Shown here: in pieces, positions 32,277 through 43,758 of the stretch
How positions within the stretch are numbered: position 1 is the stretch's first letter
Layout: every line of letters starts with the position of its first letter
Source of the DNA: Silene conica
Taxonomy: Eukaryota; Streptophyta; Magnoliopsida; Caryophyllales; Caryophyllaceae
Length of the DNA stretch: 64,000 bases
Assembly (NCBI GenBank): GCA_029255685.2
Contig: CM055315.2
Span: 75,421,681-75,485,680 of the forward strand
Reading direction: 5' to 3'
Notes under the pieces: model-generated
Told to the model about the DNA's origin: nothing
What the model saw: only the letters and a program-made list of their open reading frames with translations
Databases searched by the model: none
Translations under genes and position numbers: made by a program

Positions 32277-35200
32277 TGGAAAGATATTATGCGGTATCGT
32301 CATAATATCGTATCTTAATTATTATGGTAGTATATATATACGTTTACCTAAAGTGCATAGCTTGTAATTAGGAAAAGATTGTGTGGACTACTGGTGGTGT
32401 ATGTATATATATTCTGTATTGTTAGCTCTCTGATAATGAATAATAAGACAATATAATCTTTCTTCCCTCTCGGTTCTTCTTGTTCTTCATGGTATCAAGA
32501 GCAAGTAGATTCTGAGCACATCTTCCGCAAACAACACAAAATTTTATACAGATAAATCATGGTGGGGAAGCAGGAAAAGGCGTCGAAGGAAAGAAAGGAA
32601 GCGGAAGCAAGATAATTGAACAGATTGCTCCGTCTTCGCCGCTTTATTTACACCCATCTGATAGTCCAAATCTGTCATTAACAAATTTAATTTTCAATGA
32701 CGAAAATTATGACCTTTGGGCAGATGCAGTCCGGAATGGCCTCGACGCCAAAAATAAATTGGGGTTCGTCGAGGGAGTTGTAAAGAAACCAGAAGTCACC
32801 GAAGGGGAAGAGGAGACTATTCAATCGGTTGCGTGGCGTCAATGTAACGCCATGGTAAAAGCTTGGTTGAGGAATGTGATTGAACCTAGACTTCATCCAA
32901 GCATTACGTTTTCAGGAACCGTAATGGAAATTTGGAGAGAACTAAAGGAGCGTTATTCGACTGGTAATGCACCTCGTGTACATCAGTTGAAAGGAGAATT
33001 GAATGAGTGTAAACAGATGAAGAATCAATCAGTTGTAGAATATTACACTCGATTAAAGGCAATTTGGGACGAACTAGGAAATTACAGCCACGTTCCCCGA
33101 TGCACCTGTGGAGCCGCGGCAGCACTGACCAAAGAACGAGAGGAGGAGAAAGTACACCAATTTCTTATGGGGCTAGACGCGAGCATCTATGGTAACATCC
33201 GCACAAACTTGCTGATGGAGGATGAAATTACATCCCTTAGCAGAGCTTATGCCCTCGTGCTAAGAGAAGAAAGGCATAGAACCGTGACAAAGCAGAAGGA
33301 AGAGATCAATGACGCGGCTATGGCAGTGAGAACCAATACAGGGGAAGGCAGAGGACATGATAAAGACGCAGGAGACACTGACCCTCCACGATGCACAGTC
33401 TGCAACAAGTGGTATCATACAGAGGACAATTGCTGGGAAAAATATCCCGAAAGAGCGCCCACTAGAGGACGATGCAGAGGGCGAATAGGAGGACGAGGCT
33501 ACGGTCGTGGAGGGCGTGGACAAGGAGGTCACTATCAGACAGCTAATGCAGCAACAACAAGCGAGACAGAATCAAATAAACATGGATTCACGGAGCAAGA
33601 AATGGCTCAAATACGTAACTTGTTGGTGGGTAAACCCGAAGGTAGTCAGAAGCTGACAGGTAATGAAAGTAATCTCATCAGTAACTGGCTTTTAGACAGT
33701 GGTGCATCTCACCACATGACGGGACAACGTAAGTTGCTTGCAAATATCAAGACAGGAATGCCTTCCAAAGTTAGCTTGCCTAATGGAACGACTATAATAG
33801 CACAAGAACATGGAGAAGTCATTCTTAATGATAACTTCATCCTAAAAGACGTCTTATTTGTGCCAAGTTTAACCTGCGATTTAATCTCTATACAACAATT
33901 AATTGAGGAAAATAATTGTATTGTAACATTCTACCCTACCTATTGTGTTATACAGGATCAATCTACGAAGATGACGATTGGACGGGGTGAGCACAAGGAT
34001 GGGGTTTATTACCTGAAGCATGGTCGTAAGATTGTCGCAAGGACGCACGCAAGTGACGATGGAAGGTTGTGGCACAGACGACTTGGTCACCCATCCCATA
34101 GTATATTACCTGCTTTTTCTAATTTAGTTGGCAAAAAATTATCTTGGAAACCTGATGACGTTTGCGACTCGTGTTGTCGCACCAAACAAACACGGTCAGT
34201 TTTTAAGTTGAATAATAAGAAAAGTACTGATTTGTTTGCTTTAATTCACTGCGATATTTGGGGTAAATATAGCACGAGTAGCTTATCGGGAGCCCATTAT
34301 TTTTTTACTGTAGTAGATGACTATAGCAGAAGTGTATGGGTTTATCTTATGAAAGACAAAGGAGAAGTAAGTCAGCTTCTAAGGAATTTTTGTCAGATGA
34401 CCATGACTCAATTTGGTAAGCAAGTCAAAATCGTACAAAGTGACAATGGAACCGAATTTCTGTCGGGGACAATGAAAGAATATTACAATGAACATGGGAT
34501 CGTTTTTCAGACCAGTAATGTAGACACCCCACAACAAAACGGTAGGGTCGAGCGTAAACATAGGCACATTTTGGAAAAGGCTCGTGCACTACGATTTCAG
34601 GCTAAATTACCACTCGAGTTTTGGGGGGAATGTGTATTGACCGCGGCCTATTTAATTAATCGCACACCCACTCGCATACTCAATGGCCTCACTCCTTATG
34701 AATTGATGTATGGTGAAAAACCACTTCTTGATAACATACGAGTTTTTGGTAGTCTTTGTTATGCCCATAGCAAAGACAAACCGAAAGATAAATTTTATGA
34801 AAGGGGTAAGCGGTGCATATTTATTGGGTATCCTCGTGGTAAGAAGGGTTGGAAAGTTTATGACCTTGCACGTAATATTATTTATGAGTCGAGGGATGTT
34901 ATTTTCTATGAGCATATTTTTCCTATGGGTATAACTAATACAAAAGAAAATTTGACTCATTCCTTGAGCAAAGAAAATACACTTGCTAATCCAACCCAAC
35001 CAATAAATTGTGACCCAATAGAAAACATAGATGAACAGGCCACGGCAGAATAGGGAAGTACAAATGAAGAGGAAATTGAAGATGTAGGCAGCATTGAGAC
35101 GCAAGAATTTCCTCCAGAACAGAGCACCACAAAACAGCCTGAGACAAGCGTGCCTATGGGACGAGGTGCTCGAGAAAAATTTGAGCCAGTTTGGAGAAAA

Positions 35201-37126
35201 GACTATGCGTGCAAATCCACCCGAATAATAAACCCCATACATCATGCTCGCTCCGACCAACCGTCAACCCGTAAGAAAGGTACTCCTTATCCAATAGAAA
35301 ATTATGTTGCAAACAATTGTTTTTCTAATGCTCACAGATGCTTCCTGACTGCCATTACTGCAATCCGGGAGCCCAGGAATTTTTCTGAAGCCACCACACA
35401 GTCAGAATGGAGAGAAGCAATGTCCAAAGAAATTGATGCTCTTGAAACTAATGGCACTTGGAAAATTGTCGATTTGCCGGTTGGAAAACGTGCTATTGGA
35501 TGTAAATGGGTTTACAAGGTGAAGTACAAGGCGGATGGTACTATCGAGCGCTATAAAGCACGCTTGGTAGCCCAAGGTTTCACTCAAATAGAGGGAGTTG
35601 ACTACCACGAGACGTTCGCACCGGTAGCTAAGATGACTAGTGTACGCTGCCTTCTAACAGTTGCCTTGCACAAGGGATGGTCCATTGTACAATTAGATGT
35701 GAACAACGCTTTTCTTCACGGGGATTTAGATGAAGAGGTATATATGCGGCTACCGCAAGGGTTCGAATCACATGGACCGAGTAAGGTATGCAAACTATTA
35801 AAATCGCTCTATGGTTTAAATCAAGCCTCGAGAAATTGGTTTGCGAAATTAACCGAATCGCTGAAGAAATATGGTTTTGTTCAATCTCTTGCTGATTACT
35901 CTTTGTTTACGTATAATCACAATGGTGTATTTCTTGGGGTATTAGTCTATGTTGACGACATGATTGTCGTTAGTAATAATGACATAGCATGTACCCGTCT
36001 CAAAGGCTTTCTGGACAAAAAATTTGGGATCAAGGATCTTGGTCGTATCCGGTATTTTTTGGGAATTGAAGTAGCCTCTGGCGCGAGAGGCCTGTTTTTA
36101 AGTCAGCAAAAATATGCATTAGAAATTGTTAAGGACGGAGGGATGGAAGGAGCTAAACCAATTGGAACTCCCATTCAAACAAATCACAATTTAGCACTCG
36201 CCAGTGGATGTTTACTCAAGGAGCCCATGAAATTTCGAAGGTTAGTAGGTCGACTTCTCTACTTAACCATTACGAGGCCTGACTTGGTTTATGCGGTGCA
36301 CGTATTGTCCTAGTTCGTTCATGCCCCACGAAAAGAACACATGGATGTTGTCTTAAAAGTGCTACGGTATATCAAAGGGACTCCAAGCAAAGGAATCATT
36401 CTTGAAAAAAATTTAGATTTACAGCTCTACGGCTATTCAGATTCTGATTGGGCAGGATGTCCGTTATCACGTCGATCATTAACCGGATATTTTGTATCAT
36501 TGGGTACGAGTCCTGTTTCATGGAGGGCAAGAAAACAAGCCACAGTTGCCAAATCAACGGCGGAAGCGAAATATCGTGCAATGGCCGCCGTGACAAGTGA
36601 ATTACTTTGGTTAAAGTCATTCTTAAAATCTCTTGGGATCAATCACGAGAAGCCTATGAACATTTACTACGATAACAAAGCTGCCATACACATTGCAAAG
36701 AATCCCGTTTTTCACGATCGAACGAAACACATTGAAATCGATTGTCTTTTTATTCGTCACCATTTATTAGCTAAAACAATTTCCACATCTCATGTGCGAA
36801 GTAAGGAGCAAGTGGCAGACCTCTTTACCAAGGCACTAGGAGTCGAAGCATTCGAGTATTTGCAGGTCAAGTTGGGTGTTGGTTTGCCCCAAGCTCCAAC
36901 TTGAGGGGGAGTATGGAAAGATATTATGCGGTATCGTCATAATATCGTATCTTAATTATTATGGTAGTATATATATACGTTTACCTAAAGTGCATAGCTT
37001 GTAATTAGGAAAAGATTGTGTGGACTACTGGTGGTGTATGTATATATATTCTGTATTGTTAGCTCTCTGATAATGAATAATAAGACAATGTAATCTTTCT
37101 TCCCTCTCGGTTCTTCTTGTTCTTCA
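32277..37126 (+). mobile_element. Copia element C, full length, 213-bp LTRs
   Basis: LTRs 32277-32489 and 36914-37126 begin TGGAAAGATATTATG and end TTGTTCTTCA. I see one difference (A/G at the AATRTAATC motif). The primer-binding site TGGTATCAAGAGC starts at 32490, and the polypurine tract GAGGGGGAGT ends at 36912. GAATA borders the left side and reappears two bases beyond the right LTR (AC then GAATA), so the duplication is slightly imperfect. It sits inside the right LTR of element A; the left LTR at about 23640 is the empty site. Confidence 0.92.
32559..36904 (+). pseudogene. Element C gag-pol, one frame with two amber stops
   Basis: A single copia polyprotein frame. Its likely start ATG (32559) is out of frame with the body by a small indel. 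In order: gag; zinc knuckle CTVCNKWYHTEDNC; protease LLDSGASHHMTG; pre-integrase LWHRRLGHP; integrase with HCDIWGK, VQSDNGTEF and NGRVERKHRHILEKA; RT with QLDVNNAFLHG and YVDD; RNase H with SDSDWAG and DNKAAIHIAKNP. The frame is broken only by TAG at 35051-35053 and TAG at 36311-36313; both fit CAG-to-TAG changes. Not functional as it stands. Confidence 0.88.
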
Positions 37127-37544
37127 ACGAATATTTAAGTTTAACTAATTAAACATTAATTCATAAAATAAAATTAAATAGTAATTCGTAATTACTAACA
37201 TCCACTTAATAATTTTCCCGTGTCAGAATAATGCTACAACATTTGCAGTGCAAAATTAATTCATTCTCATACTGCTGTTTCATAAACATCTAAATTTTTA
37301 GTAATAGCATTTCAATTACTAAAACTTTATTATTTATAATCTTATTATAAATATCTTACTTATACATTTCACAGACTAGGATCGAACTGACTAATATCAT
37401 TATACAGTCACTTATCTTTTCTTTTAAGAGAGTTGTCCTATATGTGTGACCTAAAGGGATCAAATGATCACCACCGTCATACGACAATAATGTCAAACTC
37501 TAGCAAGTTAATCATTACCGATTAATGTTGATCAACTGACTATA

Positions 37545-38056
37545 TGTTAGGATACATTTGCCGGGCTAATGACCGCTAATAGAACTCTGCAAATTTCTAT
37601 ACAAAAATAGTCTGGTCGTGGCGGGAGCTACTATCGTATTATGAATGACTCGATTCTTTGACTAGTGACTATTCACCTAAGGTGGCATAGTTTTAGAGTA
37701 ACTTTAATCTATGTCCTAACACCTTCGTAAATGAGATTTATACATGCATATTTTGGGTTATGATGAGTTGTGGCTAGCCGAAGGGAATAGGGATATTATG
37801 GATTGTCCACCCATTGTCAGGGTTAACAAATATCTCAAGGTCACTCGAGGAGTAGATAATTGGAAATGCGTAGCCACGCTCGAAAGGTATCTATGGTAGA
37901 TAATTCTGGTCAGACTATTGTTCTCCAGATCGAGAAAAGCCACTCATGATATGATCAAATACAAATACGACCTGCAAGACACCTTGCGTTGAGTGGGAGA
38001 TAAGTATTAGTATAAGAGAATTGGTGACGTACACCTGTCGTGGCCAAGTGGGAGAT
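37545..38056 (+). mobile_element. Element B, 3' internal fragment
   Basis: It matches the inverse of the non-coding 3' internal region of element A (for example TGCCGGGC, AATAGTCTGGTCGTGGC, CACTCGAGGAG) and ends in the purine tract AAGTGGGAGAT directly before an LTR. All coding sequence is absent. Confidence 0.75.
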
Positions 38057-39280
38057 TGTTGAAGGACGTGTCCTCGACAATATTGCGATCACATTAATTG
38101 ATTACGTATTTAAATCTCATAATAAGAATACGGAAGGGATGATACATTATATATAGTCAATTGATCAACATTTACCGGTAATGATTGGTTGTCTAGAGTT
38201 TGACATTACCGTCATATGATGGTGGTGATCGGTTGATCCCTTAAGGTCATATCTTTAGGTAAAATGGTCTTAATTGATTATTTAATTAATCGTATGTGGA
38301 TGCGAGTTAATTAATACCTTAAATGTCTTTATGAGTAAGTTAAGTATCTTATTACAATGTGATTAAATAAGATTATATTTAAGTGATTAAAATGTTAATT
38401 CACTAAATAAAGTGGAGTTTTCGAGGTAAAGGTAATTAGTTTATTAATAAGGTAAGATGGGACCCATTATATGTTGATATAATTAATGGTAAAATATCAC
38501 TCAATAAGTTGAGTATATATTGTTTAATTAATTTGTCATATAATTGTTGTATGATCAAATTAATATTTAGTTATGCAAGATAATTAAACATAAAACTTAT
38601 AAGCATTTGTGGGACAAATATTATAAGATGACAATGGACCCATATTGAGTCATGTAACCAGTTATGGAGGAGTATTTGATACTTTGTGTTTTGTCTTTTA
38701 TTGTTTGGAAGATGACATATAAACACAATCATTACACCTAGCATTACATGTCTACTCTAGTCTTACATACCTATATTTGCATGACATTTTAATAAGAAAA
38801 ATTGAGTCACTGAGGGCATAAAGTGGTCGGTCCTTTTAGCATAAATAAAAGCAAGAGTTGCTCATTTTTTGTGTGCTTAAGGCTTGGACAATTTTCTTAC
38901 ATGCAAAATTTCTTCTATATTCTCTCTTTACTAACTAACTAAAATATCTTCTCTAATATTCATGTGATATTACTAGTGTAGTAATAGATCTAATATTAGA
39001 GTAATTTAAGGGCCCTTACATATAATTTCTAGTATCAAATTATTGTTTGAAGGTTAAGATACGATCCTTGATACGCACCTTTTGGAGTCGGTCTTATTTT
39101 AGACCGTGGTAAGACGATCATCCAAAATGCTTTTGCACAAGAATAGGTGAACGTAGGAGACCTTACTTGTGCCAAAAATCGGTCCATTGATAATGGTATG
39201 AAAACCGATTTCTTTCATATTATGTAATCTTATTTTGCATGCATAAGATCCTTTAAGTTTTATGACTAAACTTATGAACA
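38057..39280 (+). repeat. Element B 3' LTR
   Basis: A 1224-bp LTR begins TGTTGAAGGACGTGTCC and ends CTTATGAACA. It is diverged from the LTRs of element A but shares blocks such as GGTAATGATTGG and GTTGATCCCTTWAGGTCA. Element sense is plus, opposite to element A. Confidence 0.78.
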
Positions 39281-40620
39281 TTCATATGTGATATGAGCAA
39301 TAATTTGAAATTCGATTTCTATCACTTTCTTTACCGTCTTACCTCACAAAGTTATGGTAGTGTAATCATGACGACGTTATGTTGCTGTAGTTTTTTTTCT
39401 TTCTTAAGAAGATGTAATGATTACCTATGGGAAGAGTGTAGAGACTTTGTGAGAAAAATAGACTCAAAACCAGAATCTCAACAGAAAACCGAAACTTGGC
39501 GGATTGGCCTTGATTGACTAGGTTGTTATGCTAGGCAAACTTTGGACTATTTAATTTATTGGCCAGATTTGGCTTTGTTTATAGTTTTCGTTAGAACTGA
39601 CATTGGTTATTTTAGATCAAATTCCTTTACGGAATGGAATCACATGAAGGCCTATATGTTGTACTCTTTCACCATAATGATGGTAAATTGTGTCATTGTA
39701 CACCATACATTGCTTACAAGTTGCAAATAGCACCTCGAGGCTAACCCTATGCCTTGCAAATTCTATATACGCCTTTGTTTTACTATGTTACTCTTATATT
39801 CAAAGTTCATTGGGTCCGTATCAATTATGTTGTTAGTGTAATTGTTGAAAGATTTTTATTTTGGGTTTTCTGTACTTTACTGCACGAGATCTAGCAATTC
39901 TGAGAAATTCGATCCAACTCTCCCGTCACAGCCATATGATCTTCTTGAATCAGTAATGTGCGTATTCTTTATCAATTTTGATAATATATTCTGGACCAGA
40001 ATGTTTGTACTCTACCTTGAAAACACTTGTTTCATGCCTTGATCTACTCACTTGATGACATGTTTAACTTTGTTTTCTTTGTATTTATACCGCCGAACGT
40101 AAAATGCTTTTTTGATTAATTGATCTAGTTGAAGACTTATTAAGATCATTTGGAATTTGATTGGTGTGTTAAAATGTTTTATACTCTATACGGAGGGATT
40201 ATATAAATACTTTTTAAATAAATTAATTTTGGAATTAAATTATTTGTTGTCAAAGCGACATTGGGTATTTGACTATTTGTTATGAGTGGTGGCTCGTTTT
40301 TCCATTCCCTAAAGTTGCTTGTCAAATGTGAATTTGTTATACTCCCTCCATCATGAATTTTCCCTTTTCCCTCGTCAAAATTTATTCCTAAAATTGTTGT
40401 CCCCTGATATTTTGTATTTTTCTTGTATATGCAAGGAAAATAAAGAAAAGAAAAATGCAAGACAGAAATGCAATAAACGTGTGACAAAATGCAATGCATG
40501 TGACACGAAACCATTCCCCAAACCAACCCGCACAATGTCCCCATTGTGCATTAGCCTAAGTAAAGGTTTCAGAAAATTAAAACAAAAAAGTAAAAACCAA
40601 GGAAAAACTGGAAAGAACTC
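39281..40620. other. Unassigned AT-rich sequence
   Basis: No terminus, repeat or coding frame is convincing. A block around GGTTGTTATGCTAGGCAAAC (39519) has a faint echo at 53323-53345 (GGTTGCTATGCTAG), which may mean a shared old repeat. Confidence 0.4.
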
Positions 40621-40758
40621 ACTGGGTTATGAAGCGCGTGAAAAACCTCCCCAAACCAGCGTAAGCTGGGAGGTTTTGGTGGCCAGCAGTGCCACTCAAG
40701 TACCCAAGATGGTGCACGAATTCCGAGGAAGAAGCGAACCGCGTGTGACGGACGGGTA

Positions 40759-40863
40759 GGTCGACCGACCCATATTTTAGGTCGACCGACCTTCCTGCAG
40801 ACTGCAGGAATTCCAATATTACAGGGACTAGGTCGACCGACCCGTGTATTTGGTCGGTCGACC
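40759..40863 (+). repeat. Paired GGTCGACCGACC motifs, 21-bp spacing
   Basis: The 12-mer occurs at 40759 and 40780, then at 40831 with the inverse form GGTCGGTCGACC at 40852. In each pair the starts are 21 bp apart with a 9-bp AT-rich spacer. The same arrangement recurs in the leader of element D (50653-51021). Confidence 0.9.
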
Positions 40864-40964
40864 CCTCTGCGTCACAGCGGTCTTCGTTTCTTTATTGAAC
40901 CTGAAAAAGCAATAGATACGTACCCGTGTCCGATCCTTCAAGCCGAAATATAGGCTGATTGGGT

Positions 40965-41184
40965 GCCCAGCCGGTAGGCCGGCTGCCTGCTGACCGGCTG
41001 GGAGCCCTTTTTCTTGTGATTTCGTAAAGAGGGGAATATAGAGAATGGTTCCCCAGCCGGTAGGCCGGCTGCCTGCTGACCGGCTGGGAGCCCCTTTAAC
41101 TTGTTTTCGTGTTTAAAAGGTTGTAAGGAGGAAAGGGTTGCCAGACGGTCAGCCGGCTGCCTGCCCCTGACCGGCTGAGAGCCC
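40965..41184 (+). repeat. Three GC-rich inverted-repeat units (CCCAGCCGGT...ACCGGCTGGG)
   Basis: Units at 40965-41007, 41051-41093 and about 41139-41184. The first two have perfect 10-bp arms around a GGCCGGCTGCCTGCTG-type loop; the third has changed arms. Spacing is about 86-88 bp. Confidence 0.85.
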
Positions 41185-41461
41185 TGTTTACCTTAAAACT
41201 GGTTTATCTTTTGATCGGTTAGTCAGTTTTGTTTGAGATTCGTTCCGTGTACCTTGTATGTGTGTTTGAGATCCCCGGAGGATGGGCGACACTATATTGG
41301 GTTCGAGAATGGAGAGAGGATAGAGACCGCCCGGTCGGGTAACCGAAAGGGAAACCGACTCTCCCTCAACTTAGTTCCCGGAATCAATTAAGTGTTGTTT
41401 AGAAGTATAAGAGATTAGAACCAAGGATCTAGTTACTATATTTGGATGCTGTTGTAGTGAT

Positions 41462-41904
41462 GCGTATTAAGGTATGCCTTAAGATGACCTCTGAGCTTAA
41501 TACGTGAGCTAGTTGTCATATATAGGGGTATGCGTTGAGATGTCGCCTCTGAGTCCTATATGTGTATGTTTGTCGTGTCTGGGGTATGCGTTGAGATGTC
41601 GCCTCTGAGCCCAGACATGTTTTATGTGATCGCGTCGGAACATGCCTTAAGTTAGCCTCTGAGTCTGACGAGTAGAGCAGCTGCACAACGGGGTAGCTAG
41701 GGTGTTGATACCTTGCCCGGAGTGCAGATGTTGATGCTTGAACATGCCTTAAGTTGGCCTCTGAGTCTAGTGTCTTGTGATATAGTAAAGGAACATGCCT
41801 TAAGTTGGCCTCTGAGTTCTTTACTTATTGGATGCTAGTCCATGCGTTGAGATGTCGCCTCTGAGTCTAGTGTCTTGTTGAGTAGCAGGTCTATGCCTTA
41901 AGTT
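41462..41904 (+). repeat. Stem-loop array with conserved loop and variable paired arms, left part
   Basis: Stems: 41462-71/41496-505, 41517-26/41555-64, 41574-83/41610-19, 41633-39/41664-70, 41677-86/41722-31 (different loop), 41733-41/41766-74, 41784-92/41817-25, 41831-38/41867-74, and 41884-89 pairing with 52124-52130 across element D. Loops share ATGCSTTRAGWTG then CCTCTGAG. Arm sequences differ from copy to copy yet stay complementary, mostly with Watson-Crick pairs and some G.U. Start-to-start spacing is about 47-59 nt. Confidence 0.85.
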
Positions 41905-42895
41905 TGTGGGGAATATAGCATGTATTCGCCCTAAACATGAAGGATTATAACGAATTTTACAGTTGAGATTATTGTCATAAGTTAATAAAAACATGAAAAG
42001 GAATACAACCTTGGGTCCTTGCTTGAATAGGCCTAAGAACAGGAATTAAAGTAAATTCCCTCCTATAACTTGCACCCAAGACTTGAATGAGATGTTGCCG
42101 CGTGTGCTAGAAATACTCTCCAATTGCCTTGCAATATGGGGAGAGCTTTTGTGAGGTTTTAGATGTGAGATCTGAGTTTTGGGAAAATAATGTTCTCAAA
42201 ACCCTAATTCTTGAGATTATCAATTAACCAGTGTACTGACAAAAGGAGAAGGACTCTCCTTTTGTAGTAAGTGGGTCGGCCGAACGAGTATTAGGTAAGG
42301 GTGGGCTTTTCCACTCTTACCTTATTCCTTTGCGTGATTCGACCCAATTTGCTAATAATATAATTCGCGGGTATTTATTATAAATCGCACACATGTTATC
42401 AGATATTAATACAGTCGATGTATTAATAATGGTCTGATAAAATACGATATTGTATAATTGGCCCAATTAATATAACTGTTTATATTAATACACAAATTCA
42501 ATATTTAATTAAATATAACCGTTTATATTTAATTTACGAATTAATCACGTAATCCGTTTTAGCTAAAATTATTTAATCCGTATTAAATAATAATCTCAAC
42601 ATCTTATTGACTAATTTAATAGTCAATACCTCTGACTAACTGTTTAGTCGTATCCGGCATAAATGTGACTGTATTTTCATACCTTCACATCTCTCAAACG
42701 TGTCCTATAGGTGTGACGTATAGGGACCAGTTGATCACCGCCATCTGTATGACAATAACGTCAAACTTATCTAGCAAGCCAACCGTTATTGATAAACGTG
42801 GATCAACTGATAATAATACTGAAGTATGCCCTTGTGATCCTTAAAGAGATTTAGTAAGTCATTGTACTTAATTGTCAAGGACACCAGCCCCAACA

Positions 42896-43758
42896 ATCTC
42901 CCACTTGTCCGTACAAGGGTATGTGCAATGACGTTATCACACTACATGTGGAGGCCACATGTAGTGTCAAACTCCCACTTGTCCGTACAAGTGTAGGTGC
43001 GATAACCGATTCTCATATCCTTTTAAAATTTCTCCCACTCAATGTAAGACAATTTGCAAATCCGCATTCGCAAAGGTCGTATCTCACAAGCGATCTGTAT
43101 CAATAGTGGTTTCCCCGACTAGAGAGTAACTTAACTGATAAAACGAATCTGTATTCGAGCATGGCCATGCATTTCAGTTACTACTCCTCGAGTGGCCCTG
43201 AGAAATGATAAAATCCTGATAAGGGTTTGGATATTTCCCTCAACTCGAATCCTGCCGATATCGCGCAGTATGAAATAACCCAGAAAAAAACCTCTTGGCC
43301 CCTGTTACGATGACCGTGGGAAAGAAACCAAAGTTACCCAAAATCTGCCTTAATCTCAAGAGACAGTTGAAAGTCAAAAGACTCGACTCTAAGGAACACT
43401 ACGGAGGTCCTATCCACGACCTGGCACCCAATGTTATAAAACATTTAGGACTCCATAACGTTGTCACGGGGTGTCCTACGAGATATCCGTATAACTCGCC
43501 TTTGTGATTGGTCAGTCAGCCGCGTGACTTATGGCTCGTTGAACCCACCATCAACCAACGTCACAAAATGATTACCTGAGTTATCAGCTCAAGTGGGTAA
43601 TCAAGGACTAAAACGATGTAATGTAATTTAGTTCACTTTGTGGTGTTCAAAATTGGCGTACAATTCCACATGAAAAAACAAAACATTATATATCATAACA
43701 ATGAGGTTGAATAGAGTACACGAGAAAATGAATTATTACATGAATTCATAAAAGAGTA
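42896..43758 (-). other. Element D 3' internal non-coding region
   Basis: Between the RNase H stop and the 3' LTR. Only the purine tract at 42896-42910 is recognisable. Relatives of this region occur in elements A and B. Confidence 0.7.

Larger units (their letters stand above)
20107..37544 (-). mobile_element. Copia element A, minus strand, heavily nested
   Basis: Ty1/copia element read on the minus strand. Its 3' LTR is at the left (20107-24152) and its 5' LTR at the right (31541-37544, broken). Without nested insertions the LTR is about 1.23 kb, begins TGTTGGAGT and ends CCTAACA in element sense. The primer-binding site TTGGTATCAGAGT (minus strand, about 31527-31540) adjoins the 5' LTR, and a purine tract adjoins the 3' LTR at 24153. 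Domain order is gag knuckle, protease, integrase, RT, RNase H, as in copia. Frameshifts, stops and insertions make it inactive. Protein flavour resembles BARE-1/Angela-type elements, from memory only. Confidence 0.88.
31541..37544 (-). repeat. Right (5') LTR of element A, split by element C and truncated
   Basis: Pieces 31541-32276 and 37127-37544 align with the left LTR. The last 75-100 bp expected up to ...CCAACA are missing; the LTR stops at CTGACTATA and continues into unrelated order at TGTTAGGATAC. Confidence 0.8.
40621..41904 (+). mobile_element. Structured LTR-like sequence, left part
   Basis: A GC-richer block continues beyond element D at 52108. It contains, in order, a hairpin at 40647-40678, paired GGTCGACCGACC motifs, three CCGGCTG hairpins, a CCGGTCGGGTAACCGAAAGGG block (second copy at about 52353) and the stem-loop array. 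The right part ends like a plant gypsy LTR, so this is most likely a long LTR or leader of such an element. The left boundary was not found. Confidence 0.5.

Noticed and set aside
34652..35260. 202-residue minus-strand open frame
   Set aside because: Antisense shadow of element C integrase and linker; no domain.
39292..40042. Possible decayed gene between elements B and D
   Set aside because: Short frames have no shared domain or splice logic; one phrase recurs faintly near 53320, more like an old repeat.
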